A stretch of 64,000 nt of DNA, from assembly GCA_964517135.1 (NCBI GenBank), contig CAZFBA010000018.1, positions 17,311-81,310 of the forward strand. Direction: 5' to 3'. The number at the start of each line of letters is the position of its first letter. The first letter of the stretch is position 1. A model generated the notes under the pieces. That model made no database searches, was not told the DNA's origin, and was given only the letters and a program-made list of their open reading frames with translations. Shown here one piece after another: positions 1 through 9,376 of the stretch. The translations under genes were made by a program, and so were the position numbers. This DNA comes from CAZFBA01 sp964517135 (GTDB taxonomy: Bacteria > Cyanobacteriota > Vampirovibrionia > JBFMGH01).

Positions 1-18
1 TTTATCTATTAGGAAGTA

Positions 19-47
19 TTGACGATTTAAAATTGAGCTGGTAACTT
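19..47 (+). promoter_or_regulatory. Possible promoter of tRNA-Lys
   Basis: A TTGACG box at 19-24 is followed after 17 bases by TAACTT at 42-47. This would place a start site about 20 bases before the tRNA. The -35 box is good and the -10 box is weak. A TATAAT-like string at 61-66 is too close to the tRNA to serve it. Confidence 0.3.
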
Positions 48-73
48 AATAAAAAAAGAATATAATTTTAAGA

Positions 74-149
74 TGCGTCCTTAGCTCAGTCTGGTAGAGC
101 ACTCCCCTTTTAAGGGATAGGTCCTGCGTTCGAATCGCAGAGGACGCAT
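74..149 (+). tRNA. tRNA-Lys (UUU)
   Basis: The sequence folds as a cloverleaf. A 7-bp acceptor stem pairs 74-80 with 142-148. The D arm has AGCTCAGT and GGTAGAGC, and the anticodon loop CTTTTAA carries anticodon TTT. The T loop contains TTCGAAT. The CCA end is not encoded. The top anticodon-stem pair looks mismatched, but the rest is canonical. Confidence 0.93.
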
Positions 150-221
150 CTTCCTGTTTCTATGGCTCCCATAAATTCAAGGCTTTAAGCATTAATTTTA
201 TAAATCAAAAGATTATTTGTT

Positions 222-258
222 TCAAAACAAACACCGGCATCTATAAAAGATGCTGGTG
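222..258 (-). terminator. Terminator of the Skp-like gene
   Basis: A 10-bp inverted repeat pairs 232-241 (CACCGGCATC) with 249-258 (GATGCTGGTG) around a 7-base loop, with one G-T wobble. Read on the minus strand it is followed by a T-rich run (TTTGTTTTG). It lies about 30 bases past the stop of the reverse-strand chaperone gene. Confidence 0.7.
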
Positions 259-289
259 CTGATTATTATCAACTAATAATATCTTTGAA

Positions 290-811
290 TTAGTTTTGTT
301 TGTTGTAAATTTCCAGTACTTCGTCGGTAATATCTAGTTGAGGATCAACAGAAATGACATTGTTGGGTGAAAAACGGTGAATAACCATAATTCCCTGGTC
401 GCTTCTGTATTTGTTAATAATAGGGATAATTTCTTCCACAAAAGCCTGCTGAGCCTCATTTCTCATCATATCTATTTCCTGCTTTTTGATGGTTGATTTT
501 TCAATAAATTCTCTTCTTTTTAATTCGAGTTGCTGGGCAAGTTCTCTTTTTTGATCATCAGTAGTGGCATTATCAAACTTTTCTTTGATTGATCTCAATT
601 CATTCTGGATTGTTTGAAGTTCTTGTTTGCTATCAGCAACTTGTTTTTCAATCTTAGCAAGTTGATTCTTGCCTTTAGATGAGGCACGCCATACATTATC
701 AATATTGATGTATGCCTCACTGATTGCCCCTTCGGGCTGTTTTGCACTTGCTATTCCTGTGGTGAAGCAGAAAGATAAAATTAAAAAAGCGGCAATAATC
801 TTTTTATTCAT
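290..811 (-). CDS. skp: OmpH/Skp-family periplasmic chaperone
   Basis: This 173-residue protein matches the Skp/OmpH family in size and layout. A signal peptide (hydrophobic residues about 5-22, likely cleavage after ASA) precedes a long charged alpha-helical region at about 45-130 with coiled-coil character. A short C-terminal segment resembles the family's closing beta strand. Skp chaperones hold unfolded outer-membrane proteins in the periplasm. The start is preceded by AAGGAG at good spacing. It stands alone between tRNA-Lys and a divergent sugar dehydrogenase, and its own terminator follows. The family call is firm; orthology to E. coli Skp is only by family. Confidence 0.8.
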   Translation of the reverse strand: MNKKIIAAFLILSFCFTTGIASAKQPEGAISEAYINIDNVWRASSKGKNQLAKIEKQVADSKQELQTIQNELRSIKEKFDNATTDDQKRELAQQLELKRREFIEKSTIKKQEIDMMRNEAQQAFVEEIIPIINKYRSDQGIMVIHRFSPNNVISVDPQLDITDEVLEIYNKQN

Positions 812-1000
812 TTTTAGACTCCTTATAACCTGTCATTTAAAATCCTGTATAATACTTAATTTTAGATACAAAAGAAAACTTTACAACTATGTTTTTTTAT
901 TTTCTAATTTTTTCAGGTAAATAGTGTTTTAAAACTTATTGAAGCATTATTATATTAAAGCAAAATATGCTGTTACAGAAGTTTTTAGGAAGTTGATAAA

Positions 1001-2299
1001 ATGAAAAATATATGTGTTATGGGTATGGGGTATATTGGTCTACCAACAGCAGGAATATTAGCAGCTAGTGGTTATAATGTGTATGGATATGATATATCTA
1101 CAAAGGTTGTTGAAGCTATAAATGAAGGTAATATTACTTTCCATGAACCTGGGTTAAAAGCACTTGCTGGTGCAGCCATTAATTCAGGTAACCTCAAAGC
1201 TTATTCTGATTTACAACCTGCTGATGTCTTTATTATTGCAGTACCTACACCTGTTAACCAGAATAATAAAGCTGATTTGTCAGCAATTGAGTTTTGTGCA
1301 GAAAAAATAGTTAATGTGCTAAAACCCGGAAACCTTATTATTCTTGAGTCAACATCTCCCCCGGGTACTACTAAAGATCTGGTTGTCCCGGCACTTGAAA
1401 AAACAAACCTGAAAGCAGGTAAAGATTTTTTTGTTGCTTATTGCCCTGAAAGAGTAATGCCAGGCAAAATTCTTAATGAAATTACCCAGACTTCACGTGT
1501 TATTGGTGGTATTAATGAAGCTTCAGCAAATAAGGCCAGAGAGCTTTATAAAACCTTTGTTGATGCAGAGATTTATCTTACTGATAGTTTAACAGCAGAA
1601 ATGGTTAAGCTTGTTGAAAATACTTACAGGGATGTTAATATAGCCCTGGCAAATGAACTGGCTAAAATAGCTCATCATTCTAGTTTTAATGTTCATGAAG
1701 TTATTGAACTGGCTAATCTACACCCACGTGTTCACCTTCATCAGCCTGGTCCGGGTGTTGGAGGGCATTGTATTCCTGTTGACCCCTGGTTTATTGTGGA
1801 AAAGTTTCCTGTAACCTCAAAATTAATAAAACAGGCTCGCCAGATTAATGATTCTATGCCCTGTTTTATCTATAAATTAGTGAAAAAACACTTAAAAGAA
1901 GTTGGACTGGATAGAGCAAAAATTACCATTATGGGAATTTCTTATAAAGCTAATGTAGATGACGCAAGAAATTCACCTGTTTTAAAACTTATCGAAAATA
2001 TCGAAAAAGATCCTGATTTGTTTCTTTCTGTCTATGATCCCTTCACAAGCTCTCTGGATTGTGAATTGCTGGGCTTTGAAGAATCGTTAAAAGATTCTGA
2101 TTGTATTATAATTGCAGTTGATCATAAGGAATTTAAATTTTTAAATCCGGCTGAAATTGCTAAACTGGTTAAAACACCTCTGATTATCGATACTAGAAAT
2201 TTTCTTGACAGAAAACTCTGGGAAGAAAACGGGTTCAGATTTATATTTTTTGGGCATGGCAGGTCAATATACAAATCAGAAAGAAATCAAAATGGATAA
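1001..2299 (+). CDS. wecC: UDP-sugar dehydrogenase, WecC-like (UDP-N-acetylmannosamine dehydrogenase family)
   Basis: This 432-residue NAD-dependent nucleotide-sugar dehydrogenase would oxidise a UDP-hexosamine or UDP-hexose to the uronic acid for surface polysaccharide. The N-terminal Rossmann motif GMGYIGLPTA is at residues 8-17. It is followed by the family signatures ESTSPPGTT and YCPERVMPG, the helix KLVENTYRDVNIALANE, and the active-site segment GVGGHCIPVDP with the catalytic cysteine. The ESTSPPGTT and CPERVMPG forms point to the WecC/UDP-ManNAc branch rather than UDP-glucose dehydrogenase. The start has an AGGAAG ribosome site. Its last codons overlap the next gene by 8 bases, so the two are probably translated together. 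Exact substrate is inferred. Confidence 0.85.
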   Translation: MKNICVMGMGYIGLPTAGILAASGYNVYGYDISTKVVEAINEGNITFHEPGLKALAGAAINSGNLKAYSDLQPADVFIIAVPTPVNQNNKADLSAIEFCAEKIVNVLKPGNLIILESTSPPGTTKDLVVPALEKTNLKAGKDFFVAYCPERVMPGKILNEITQTSRVIGGINEASANKARELYKTFVDAEIYLTDSLTAEMVKLVENTYRDVNIALANELAKIAHHSSFNVHEVIELANLHPRVHLHQPGPGVGGHCIPVDPWFIVEKFPVTSKLIKQARQINDSMPCFIYKLVKKHLKEVGLDRAKITIMGISYKANVDDARNSPVLKLIENIEKDPDLFLSVYDPFTSSLDCELLGFEESLKDSDCIIIAVDHKEFKFLNPAEIAKLVKTPLIIDTRNFLDRKLWEENGFRFIFFGHGRSIYKSERNQNG

Positions 2300-4415
2300 A
2301 CACTTTAAAGAAAAGATTTTAGCTGCTATAAAAAATCCTGACCTCCAGAAAGGCCTTAAAAAAGCTATAGATAATTTTAAAATACACCGTACAGAAGCTC
2401 TATCAGAGCTAAATATTAATGAGATTCAATCAGAAATAGGTGCTATACGCAATAGAAGTATAAATAACATTGAAAATAACATTGAAATGTTAAAAATAGC
2501 CTGTAAAAATAATGGTACAATTCTCTATGAGGTTTCTGATGCTGTAGCAGCCTGTGAAAAAATCCTTGAAATCATTAATAAACATAAGGGAAAAAAAGTA
2601 GTAAAAGCTAAATCAATGGTAAGTGAGGAAATAGAGCTAAATAACTATTTGATAAATAAAGATATAGAAGTAATAGAAACTGATCTAGGGGAATGGTTGA
2701 TACAGCTGGCAGGTGAAAAACCCTCTCATATAACGGCACCTGCACTTCATATGACTAAAAAGAGAATTGTTGAAATAATAGATGAAAAACTAGGCAAAAA
2801 GCTAAACGAAGATTCTCTTGAAATAACCAGATATGCACGTGAAAAACTGCGGAAAGAATTTATTGAAGCAGATATTGGACTAACCGGTGCGAACCTGATC
2901 GTTACTGAAACGGGGTCAGTTGTTATAGTCTCTAATGAAGGTAATGCAAGATTAGTAAGTACACTTCCTTCTGTTCATATCGTGCTGGCGACACCTGAAA
3001 AGCTCGTAGAAACTATGACAGAAGCTCATAAAATTTTGCATATACTTCCAAAATGCTCTACTGGTCAGTCTATAACAAGTTATGTTTCTATTATATCTGG
3101 TCCCAGCAGAACAGCAGATATTCAAAAAGAGCTTGTAATAGGTGTTCATGGCCCAGAGCATGTTTATATCGTTCTTCTTGATAATGGAAGAAAGGCTATG
3201 TTAGATGATCCTGATTTTAGAGAAGCTTTAAAATGCATCAAGTGTGGAAGTTGCTTGGGTCTTTGCCCTGTTTATCAGGCTGTTGGGGGTCATGTTTATG
3301 GCGATAGATACCTGGGAGGTATTGGAACGCTTTTAGCTGCATTTCTTCAAAGCCAGGAAGATGCTAATAATCTTGCACAGTTATGTGCAGGGTGTGGTAT
3401 ATGTTCTAAAAACTGTCCTGCTGCTATTGATATTTCTGGCCTAAACCTCAAACTTAAAGAAATACTAGCCCGCAAAAAGCTTCTTCCTGTTCAAAAAGCT
3501 TTTATGTTAAAGTTTTTATTTTCAAATAAAATGATTTTTAATAGTTCTCTTTATATTTCAGGCATTGTACAGAAATGCCTTTTCAGAAATCAAGAAGATA
3601 TTGATAACCTGCCTGTCGTTTTTTCTGAATTGACAAGGTTTAGAATCTTACCCAGATTTGCTGATCAAACGTTATCAAAGAAAATCAGGGATGGCCAGGT
3701 TTTGTCTGGGGAAAATAAGAATACCAATACATATGTATTTTTTTCTGGCTGTTTAGCTCAGTATATCTACATTGAAGAGGCTATAAATGCGATTAAATTA
3801 CTTCAAAAAATAGGGTATAACGTTTTAGTTCCTGAAAAACAGGTTTGCTGCGGTGTGCCTGCGTTGTATTCAGGTCAGAAAGATGCTTATGAAAGGTTCA
3901 TTGAAGAAAATAGGAAACAGTTTCAAACTTTGCAAAGTAAAGATATTAAGGGTATTTTTACTATTTGTCCCAGTTGCACGTCTGGTATTAAAGATGCTGG
4001 ATTGATCAATGGGGCTGAAGTTTATGATATGGCAAGTCTTTTGTATCAGGTTAAAGATGAACTTCAACTTAAGGTAATAGGTGAACGTATAACATGTCAT
4101 CCTTCCTGTCATTCAGAAACAGATTCAGAAGGTATATCGTATCTACACCTTTTACTAAAGGATCTATATAAAGAAAAATTTATAGAATATTTTGATATGT
4201 ATAACTGTTGCGGGGCTGCTGGTAGTTATGCTATTGAGCAACCTTACATATCAGAGAATATTATCAAAAGAAAGCTTAATCATATTTTAGAATCGGGAGC
4301 AGAAACAATTGTTGTTGATTGTCCAGCTTGTTTGATGCAGATAAAAGGATATGTAAAAAAGCACCATCTGTCGTTAAGAGTTGTTTTTTTAACAGATCTT
4401 TTTACTATTGAATAA
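2292..4415 (+). CDS. LutB-LutA-like fused iron-sulfur protein (LUD, ferredoxin and CCG domains)
   Basis: The protein has 707 residues from the ATG that overlaps the upstream stop (ATGGATAA). A TTG 29 codons upstream also opens the frame but lies inside the dehydrogenase and has no ribosome site. Residues about 1-290 are a LUD domain (TGANLIVTETGSVVI, SGPSRTADI). Two ferredoxin-type 4Fe-4S motifs follow at about 315 (CIKCGSCLGLCP) and 365 (CAGCGICSKNCP). Two CCG cysteine-rich domains have motifs near residues 519 (CCGVP) and 639 (CCGAAG). In Bacillus these parts are separate subunits LutB and LutA of the lactate-oxidising complex, so this looks like a one-chain version. No LutC-like partner is nearby. 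An electron-transfer oxidoreductase role is likely; the substrate is unknown. Confidence 0.82.
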   Translation: MDKHFKEKILAAIKNPDLQKGLKKAIDNFKIHRTEALSELNINEIQSEIGAIRNRSINNIENNIEMLKIACKNNGTILYEVSDAVAACEKILEIINKHKGKKVVKAKSMVSEEIELNNYLINKDIEVIETDLGEWLIQLAGEKPSHITAPALHMTKKRIVEIIDEKLGKKLNEDSLEITRYAREKLRKEFIEADIGLTGANLIVTETGSVVIVSNEGNARLVSTLPSVHIVLATPEKLVETMTEAHKILHILPKCSTGQSITSYVSIISGPSRTADIQKELVIGVHGPEHVYIVLLDNGRKAMLDDPDFREALKCIKCGSCLGLCPVYQAVGGHVYGDRYLGGIGTLLAAFLQSQEDANNLAQLCAGCGICSKNCPAAIDISGLNLKLKEILARKKLLPVQKAFMLKFLFSNKMIFNSSLYISGIVQKCLFRNQEDIDNLPVVFSELTRFRILPRFADQTLSKKIRDGQVLSGENKNTNTYVFFSGCLAQYIYIEEAINAIKLLQKIGYNVLVPEKQVCCGVPALYSGQKDAYERFIEENRKQFQTLQSKDIKGIFTICPSCTSGIKDAGLINGAEVYDMASLLYQVKDELQLKVIGERITCHPSCHSETDSEGISYLHLLLKDLYKEKFIEYFDMYNCCGAAGSYAIEQPYISENIIKRKLNHILESGAETIVVDCPACLMQIKGYVKKHHLSLRVVFLTDLFTIE

Positions 4416-4441
4416 TAAAAAACCGAGCTTTGCTGGCCCGG
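4416..4441 (-). terminator. Terminator of the malic enzyme gene
   Basis: On the minus strand, CCGGGC pairs with GCTCGG around a 7-base loop (4423-4428 with 4436-4441) and six T residues follow (4417-4422). It sits between two converging genes and works better for the reverse strand, because the plus-strand reading has one mismatch. Confidence 0.7.
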
Positions 4442-4464
4442 CTTTTCTGATATTAAAAGCTATA

Positions 4465-7029
4465 TCATAGCTTGATTGACCTTAGTTCACCATATTCATA
4501 CAGGTGTTCTTGAATGTTATCTCTGATTTTTCTGGAGTCTACTTTTAATCTGGCCATATCTGTTTCAATTGCTGTTTTAGCTACAGCCTCAGCAACAGCT
4601 ACAGGCGCTCTAAGATCAAGCCCATGTGGTATAATATTGTTTTTAGAAAGGTCTTCAGGTTTTATTAAGCCTGCAAGTGCATATGCAGCAGCTACTTTCA
4701 TTTTATCAGTAATTTCTTTAGCTCTGACATCGAGGGCTCCTCTGAAGATACCCGGAAAGGCAATAGAATTATTTACCTGGTTGGGAAAATCTGATCGGCC
4801 TGTGGCGACAATCTTTGCACCGGCTTTGTAGGCTTTATCGGGCATTATTTCAGGGTATGGATTGGCCAGTGCAAAAATAATTGGTTCAGGGTTCATTGAT
4901 TTAACCATATCTTCAGTAACTAGATTGCCTTTTGAAAGGCCAATAAAGACATCTGTTCCTTTTAATACATCTGCAAGTGTGCCTTTTTGTTTATACAGAT
5001 TAGTGAGATCAGCTATTTTTTCTTTATAAGGGTTCATTCCTTCTGTTCTACCTTTGTATATAGCTCCTTTTGTATCGCAGATAATGATATTTTTTATACC
5101 ATCAGCAAGCAATAGCTGAGCTACTGCTAATGATCCTGCTCCTGCACCGTTCATAATGACTTTAACATTGCTTTTTTCTTTTCCTGTAACTTTCAGTGCA
5201 TTAATAATTCCGGCAAGGGTTACCACAGCGGTACCGTGCTGGTCATCGTGGAAAATAGGTATATCCACTTCTTTTTTTAGTTTTTGTTCAATGTCAAAGC
5301 ATCTTGGTGCACCGATATCTTCCAGATTTATGCCACCGAAAACAGGTTCAAGCATTTTTACTATCCAGACGATATCATCGATATCCTTTGTATCAACGCA
5401 AATAGGTAATGCTTCTACTCCACCAAGCATTTTAAAAAGTACACATTTACCTTCCATAACAGGCAAACCGGCTGTTGGGCCTATATCTCCCAGGCCAAGA
5501 ACAGCTGTACCGTCTGTTACAACAGCAATCATATTATTTTTGCATGTAAGATCAAAAACACGTTCTTTCTTCTCTTGGATTAGTTTGCAAGGTTCAGTGG
5601 CGGCTGGTGCAGCGTAAACGAGGTCATAGATATAGTTATCCTTTATTGGAATTTTACTTTTTATTTCAATTACGCCATTATGGCGCTTGTGCATAGCGAT
5701 AGACTTTACGCCTATTGGGGTATTTTCTGCTAGTTCTTCTTCAGAAGGTTTTTCTATCCAGGCATTTTCGCCTTCATATATGTATGCAAGGGTTCTGGTT
5801 TCAATGGTTTCTGGTTTAATTTCTTTTCGTGCTGTTCCTGTTTTAATAGCTGCTTCTGCAACGGCTTTTGCTATTGCAGGGGCGGTTCTAAAGTCCAGCA
5901 CTTTTGGAATGATGTTCTGTGGATTAAGTTCATCTTCTTCTAAAACTCCAGCCATAGCGTGGGCTGCTGCAATCAGCATTTCAGTATTGATTTTTTGTGC
6001 TCTTGTATCCAGTGCGCCTCTGAAGATGCCTGGTGCCGCAATTGCAGAGCTAATCTGGTTGGGTGCATCAGAGCGTCCGGTAGCAGCAATTTTGGCACCT
6101 GCAGCCTTTGCTTCATCGTACATCATCTCAGGGTATGGAACAGAAAGGCACAAGACTACAGGATCATTGTTCATAGAGCGAATCATATCGGTTGTTAACA
6201 TTCCTTGCTGGCCTGATAGACCAATAAAAATATCTGCTCCTTTAACGAGTTCTTTGATATTGCCTTGTTTTTTCTGCTGGTTGGTGTGTCTTGCTACGTC
6301 AGCTTTTACCCAGTTCATATCTTCCTGGCGACCATCGTAGATAGCACCTTGTTTATCGCAGAGTACAATGTCTTTTATACCTGTTTTAGAAAGTAATCGT
6401 CCTGTTGCGATGCCTGCTGAACCTGCTCCTGCAATAACAACTGATAAATTATCGAGTTTTTTGCCAGTGAGTTTACAGGCATTGATTATTGCTGCTAAGA
6501 TTGATACACCAGCTCCTTCTTGATCAACATGCAGAAAAGGGATTTCGAGTTCATCTTTTAGCCTGTTTTCAATTTCATAACACTCAGGAGAAGCTATATC
6601 TTCCAGGTGAATAGCACCGAAAGTTGGTACAAGAAGCTTGATTACCTTTACTATTTCATCTACATTTTTTGTATTTACAGGCAGAGGATATGCATCAACA
6701 CCGGCAAAGGTTTTATGAAAAACAGATTTTGCCTCAAGTGCAGGTAAAACAGCGTAAGGGCCAAGATTACCCATGCCATACACAGATGATCCATCACTTA
6801 TAATAGCAATAGTATTACCCCTACAGGTGTAATCATATGAACTTATAAGGTCTTTTTCAACTTCAAGACAAACTTCACCGACGCCAGGAGTGTAAACAGA
6901 ACTCAATGCTGCTGAATCTTTTACTGGTAACTTGCTTTTTACACCAATGAGTCCTCTGAATTTTTCTCTATATTTGAGTGCTTCTTCGATCTTTTTTAGA
7001 TCAGATTTTACTTGGGTGTGGCTGGTCAT
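4465..7029 (-). CDS. Tandem-duplicated malic enzyme (two complete malic domains in one chain)
   Basis: At 854 residues this is two malic-enzyme units end to end, about 1-400 and 445-854, not the usual malic enzyme plus phosphotransacetylase. The family decarboxylates malate to pyruvate with NAD(P). The second unit keeps the canonical motifs: DGTAVLGLGDIGP (506-518), EGKCVLFK, NLEDIGAPRC, HDDQHGT (594-600), ALANP and NQVNN. Only its tyrosine loop is altered (YAAPAATEP at 472). The first unit keeps YTPGV (46-50) but has GMGNLGP, HVDQEGA (167-173), LSVP instead of LANP, and NQISS instead of NQVNN, so several metal- and malate-binding residues are gone. An AGAGGAT ribosome site precedes the start. 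Activity probably rests with the second unit; a regulatory or composite-site role for the first is inference. Confidence 0.9.
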   Translation of the reverse strand: MTSHTQVKSDLKKIEEALKYREKFRGLIGVKSKLPVKDSAALSSVYTPGVGEVCLEVEKDLISSYDYTCRGNTIAIISDGSSVYGMGNLGPYAVLPALEAKSVFHKTFAGVDAYPLPVNTKNVDEIVKVIKLLVPTFGAIHLEDIASPECYEIENRLKDELEIPFLHVDQEGAGVSILAAIINACKLTGKKLDNLSVVIAGAGSAGIATGRLLSKTGIKDIVLCDKQGAIYDGRQEDMNWVKADVARHTNQQKKQGNIKELVKGADIFIGLSGQQGMLTTDMIRSMNNDPVVLCLSVPYPEMMYDEAKAAGAKIAATGRSDAPNQISSAIAAPGIFRGALDTRAQKINTEMLIAAAHAMAGVLEEDELNPQNIIPKVLDFRTAPAIAKAVAEAAIKTGTARKEIKPETIETRTLAYIYEGENAWIEKPSEEELAENTPIGVKSIAMHKRHNGVIEIKSKIPIKDNYIYDLVYAAPAATEPCKLIQEKKERVFDLTCKNNMIAVVTDGTAVLGLGDIGPTAGLPVMEGKCVLFKMLGGVEALPICVDTKDIDDIVWIVKMLEPVFGGINLEDIGAPRCFDIEQKLKKEVDIPIFHDDQHGTAVVTLAGIINALKVTGKEKSNVKVIMNGAGAGSLAVAQLLLADGIKNIIICDTKGAIYKGRTEGMNPYKEKIADLTNLYKQKGTLADVLKGTDVFIGLSKGNLVTEDMVKSMNPEPIIFALANPYPEIMPDKAYKAGAKIVATGRSDFPNQVNNSIAFPGIFRGALDVRAKEITDKMKVAAAYALAGLIKPEDLSKNNIIPHGLDLRAPVAVAEAVAKTAIETDMARLKVDSRKIRDNIQEHLYEYGELRSIKL

Positions 7030-7192
7030 AAATTATCCTCTCTAAACTCTTCCATTGTCTGACTTTTTCACAATACATCAACAAAAATTAAATCTCAATA
7101 TTAATTTAATGATTTTACAGAAATCAACAAAAAACCTCTGCTAGCCAGTAGTTTTAACTATATAAACATAACAAATATCTTTATTAATGCAC

Positions 7193-7223
7193 AAAAAAAA
7201 GCCACCAATTGGTTTTGATGGCT
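7193..7223 (-). terminator. Terminator of the ARPP-1-like gene
   Basis: A 9-bp stem with one mismatch pairs 7200-7208 (AGCCACCAA) with 7215-7223 (TTGATGGCT). On the minus strand it is followed by eight T residues. It lies about 100 bases past the stop of the reverse-strand secreted protein gene. Confidence 0.7.
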
Positions 7224-7320
7224 ATTTAAATGAGATAAAGTGATTTTTGGTCAGGTATGTTATGTTATCTCATATGAAAAGGAATTAAGTAGAGATAGGT
7301 TTTATTAAATAAGAAGGGTT

Positions 7321-8403
7321 TTAGTTTCTTCTCCTGATAAGATCCGGTATTTGCTGGTGTTGTGGATCTTTTTCACCATCTATAGATCTGGATGAAGTAA
7401 TAAAAGTAGCTATGTGGACAGTTTCATTTTCATAGGTAAGGGCATTTCCTGTAATGTTACTGGCTATAATCAAATATTCATTGCCAGCACCCGGGTTTGC
7501 GTCTTCTTTGTATTCTGCATAACCAAGTTTTTTGATTAATGATGAAGTGGAACCTATTTCAGGTAGCGTTTTTGAAAATGATGGATCAACTGCATCCTGA
7601 GCATATGCTTTAATGAGTTTGGGCCATAACTTGCTAAAATTGCTGTGATTACTGAATAAATCCATATTTGAAATTTTACCATCGATTTCGACAATAACGC
7701 CAATATAAGTAATGTTTTTATCAGGTAAATCAATATAATGGCTTATATATGAATTAGCTTCTCCTTTAAATTTAGAGCTTTCATAGCTTGCACGGTAGTT
7801 AGAGGTTCCTGATGAAGCACCAAGATTTTGATTCTTTCTGGTTACTTCTGACCATACTTTGCTTTGAGATTTTTTTTGCACTACAGTTGAGCGTAATGAC
7901 TGAGAAGCAACAATTCCAGCAGTATCAAATCTTTCTGTTTGTTTATCCCAGCGTCCTTGTTCAACACAATAAACTGGTATAACATACTTTTTACTATCTT
8001 TGGCTAAAACAATATCCCTGGCAATAACTCGATCTTGCTTGGCTCCTTTAACTATTTCGCCAGACATAAGGAATGCAGGTTTTTCACTTTTATTCTTGTT
8101 TATTTCAAGGTTATTAACATCACCAGAACCCTTTTCTTTGATCTCTATAATGCCGTTTTTAATAGCTTCGTCAAGTACATGGTAGCTTCTACCAGTTTTA
8201 CCCGTTAGTTTAATAGGGTATATAACCATATTTTTATAGCTTTTAGCGGTATCTATTTCTATGTTATTAAGCAACTGAGCAATTTCACGTGGCTGGTTGT
8301 TATTATTTTGAGCAATAGAAAAATTTTTATTTAATGAAAAGATTCCTGCCAAAAACACTATAATAAGTATTGTAGCAATTTTGAAATGTACCATTTTGTT
8401 CAT
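7321..8403 (-). CDS. Exported ARPP-1-like (DUF6569) protein
   Basis: This 360-residue protein has an N-terminal hydrophobic signal (about residues 8-31, ending near SIAQ), so it is exported or anchored. The body carries the pattern of the ARPP-1 domain: LMSGEIVKGAKQDRVIARD, then a run leading to VYCVEQGRW, then a conserved YIGVIVEIDGKI segment. The molecular role of this family is not known to me. A Ser/Asn-rich stretch around 185-215 is probably a flexible insertion. The start has a strong GAGGAG site. It is a single-gene unit with a terminator downstream and a divergent gene about 250 bases upstream. Domain assignment is from remembered motifs. Confidence 0.7.
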   Translation of the reverse strand: MNKMVHFKIATILIIVFLAGIFSLNKNFSIAQNNNNQPREIAQLLNNIEIDTAKSYKNMVIYPIKLTGKTGRSYHVLDEAIKNGIIEIKEKGSGDVNNLEINKNKSEKPAFLMSGEIVKGAKQDRVIARDIVLAKDSKKYVIPVYCVEQGRWDKQTERFDTAGIVASQSLRSTVVQKKSQSKVWSEVTRKNQNLGASSGTSNYRASYESSKFKGEANSYISHYIDLPDKNITYIGVIVEIDGKISNMDLFSNHSNFSKLWPKLIKAYAQDAVDPSFSKTLPEIGSTSSLIKKLGYAEYKEDANPGAGNEYLIIASNITGNALTYENETVHIATFITSSRSIDGEKDPQHQQIPDLIRRRN

Positions 8404-8653
8404 TATTCTGCTCCTCTAGAAGTTATAGCCTTTTAGACCAGCTTCAAATAATTTTGTTCCGGTTTATTACATTAATTATTAAATGAACTTTTTTCTTTTA
8501 TCTACAGGCTATTCAATAACTTTTGCAGGTTGTTAAAATCTTTATAATTGATTTTTCTCTTTATAATTGATAATTTTATTTTCAGCAGATACAAATCAGA
8601 AGTAACTCCTTTTATTGATGGGAATTTAAACCTATTATATTTAAGAAAATCTT

Positions 8654-9376
8654 ATGACAAAAGTTAAAGAATCAATTATAGTCCTAAAATATCCAAATAT
8701 AACCTTTGAACCTATTGGAAAAGCTTCAAAATCATATTATATAACTCCGGAATTGTTTGAAAAACAACTTTTGTGGCTTATGGATTGGAGGTATAATCCT
8801 TTATCTGGTGATGAGTTTAAACGTTTTTTATTTGAAGGTCTTGATATACCCTTCAAATCGTTTTTTCTTGTTTTTGAAGGAGGTTATAAAAATTTCAAAA
8901 AATATGCCTATCCTATTTTAAAACGCTATAAGATGCCAGCTTTGATATTTCTAGTAGTAAATTATATTGGTGATTTTAATCGATGGGAAAATGGTAAAGA
9001 ACCTATTTTAGCCATTGATGAGATATCAGAACTTAATAAAACAACAATGATAACCTTTGGGCTTCAATCAAAGTCTCATAAAGACCTTACAAAAATAAGT
9101 GAAGTTGAACTTGATGATGAAATAACCAGTGCAAAGTACCTTATTGAAGAGATAGTTCGTTATAAAGTTGAATATTTTAACTATCCTTATGGAAAAACAA
9201 ACCCGGCAATATGCAATAAGCTTGAAGAAGCTGGTTTTACTATAGCGTTTATAAATAAATTTGAACAGGTTACTTCACTGGATTCATTTTACAGGATACC
9301 GGCAGTTAAAATGTCACAAAAAGATGGTTATTTAAGCTTTTTAACTAAAATCAGACTGCTTGAACGTAAAAGCTAA
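8654..9376 (+). CDS. Polysaccharide-deacetylase-like (NodB fold) protein, catalytic residues altered
   Basis: The 240-residue protein follows the NodB-fold order of motifs. The usual TFDDGY is VFEGGY here (73-78), the usual GSHTxxHPxL is GLQSKSHKDL (136-145), and the usual FRYPYG is FNYPYG (175-180). The metal-binding aspartate and first histidine are therefore missing, and only the second histidine (142) remains. It has no signal peptide. Active family members remove N-acetyl groups from surface glycans. This copy is likely non-catalytic, perhaps a sugar-binding relative. The ribosome site is poor. Its stop overlaps by 4 bases the stop of the converging sensor kinase. Confidence 0.65.
   Translation: MTKVKESIIVLKYPNITFEPIGKASKSYYITPELFEKQLLWLMDWRYNPLSGDEFKRFLFEGLDIPFKSFFLVFEGGYKNFKKYAYPILKRYKMPALIFLVVNYIGDFNRWENGKEPILAIDEISELNKTTMITFGLQSKSHKDLTKISEVELDDEITSAKYLIEEIVRYKVEYFNYPYGKTNPAICNKLEEAGFTIAFINKFEQVTSLDSFYRIPAVKMSQKDGYLSFLTKIRLLERKS

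Noticed and set aside
669..920. Forward 83-codon frame overlapping the Skp-like gene
   Set aside because: It lies mostly antisense to a convincing chaperone gene and has no ribosome site or family features.
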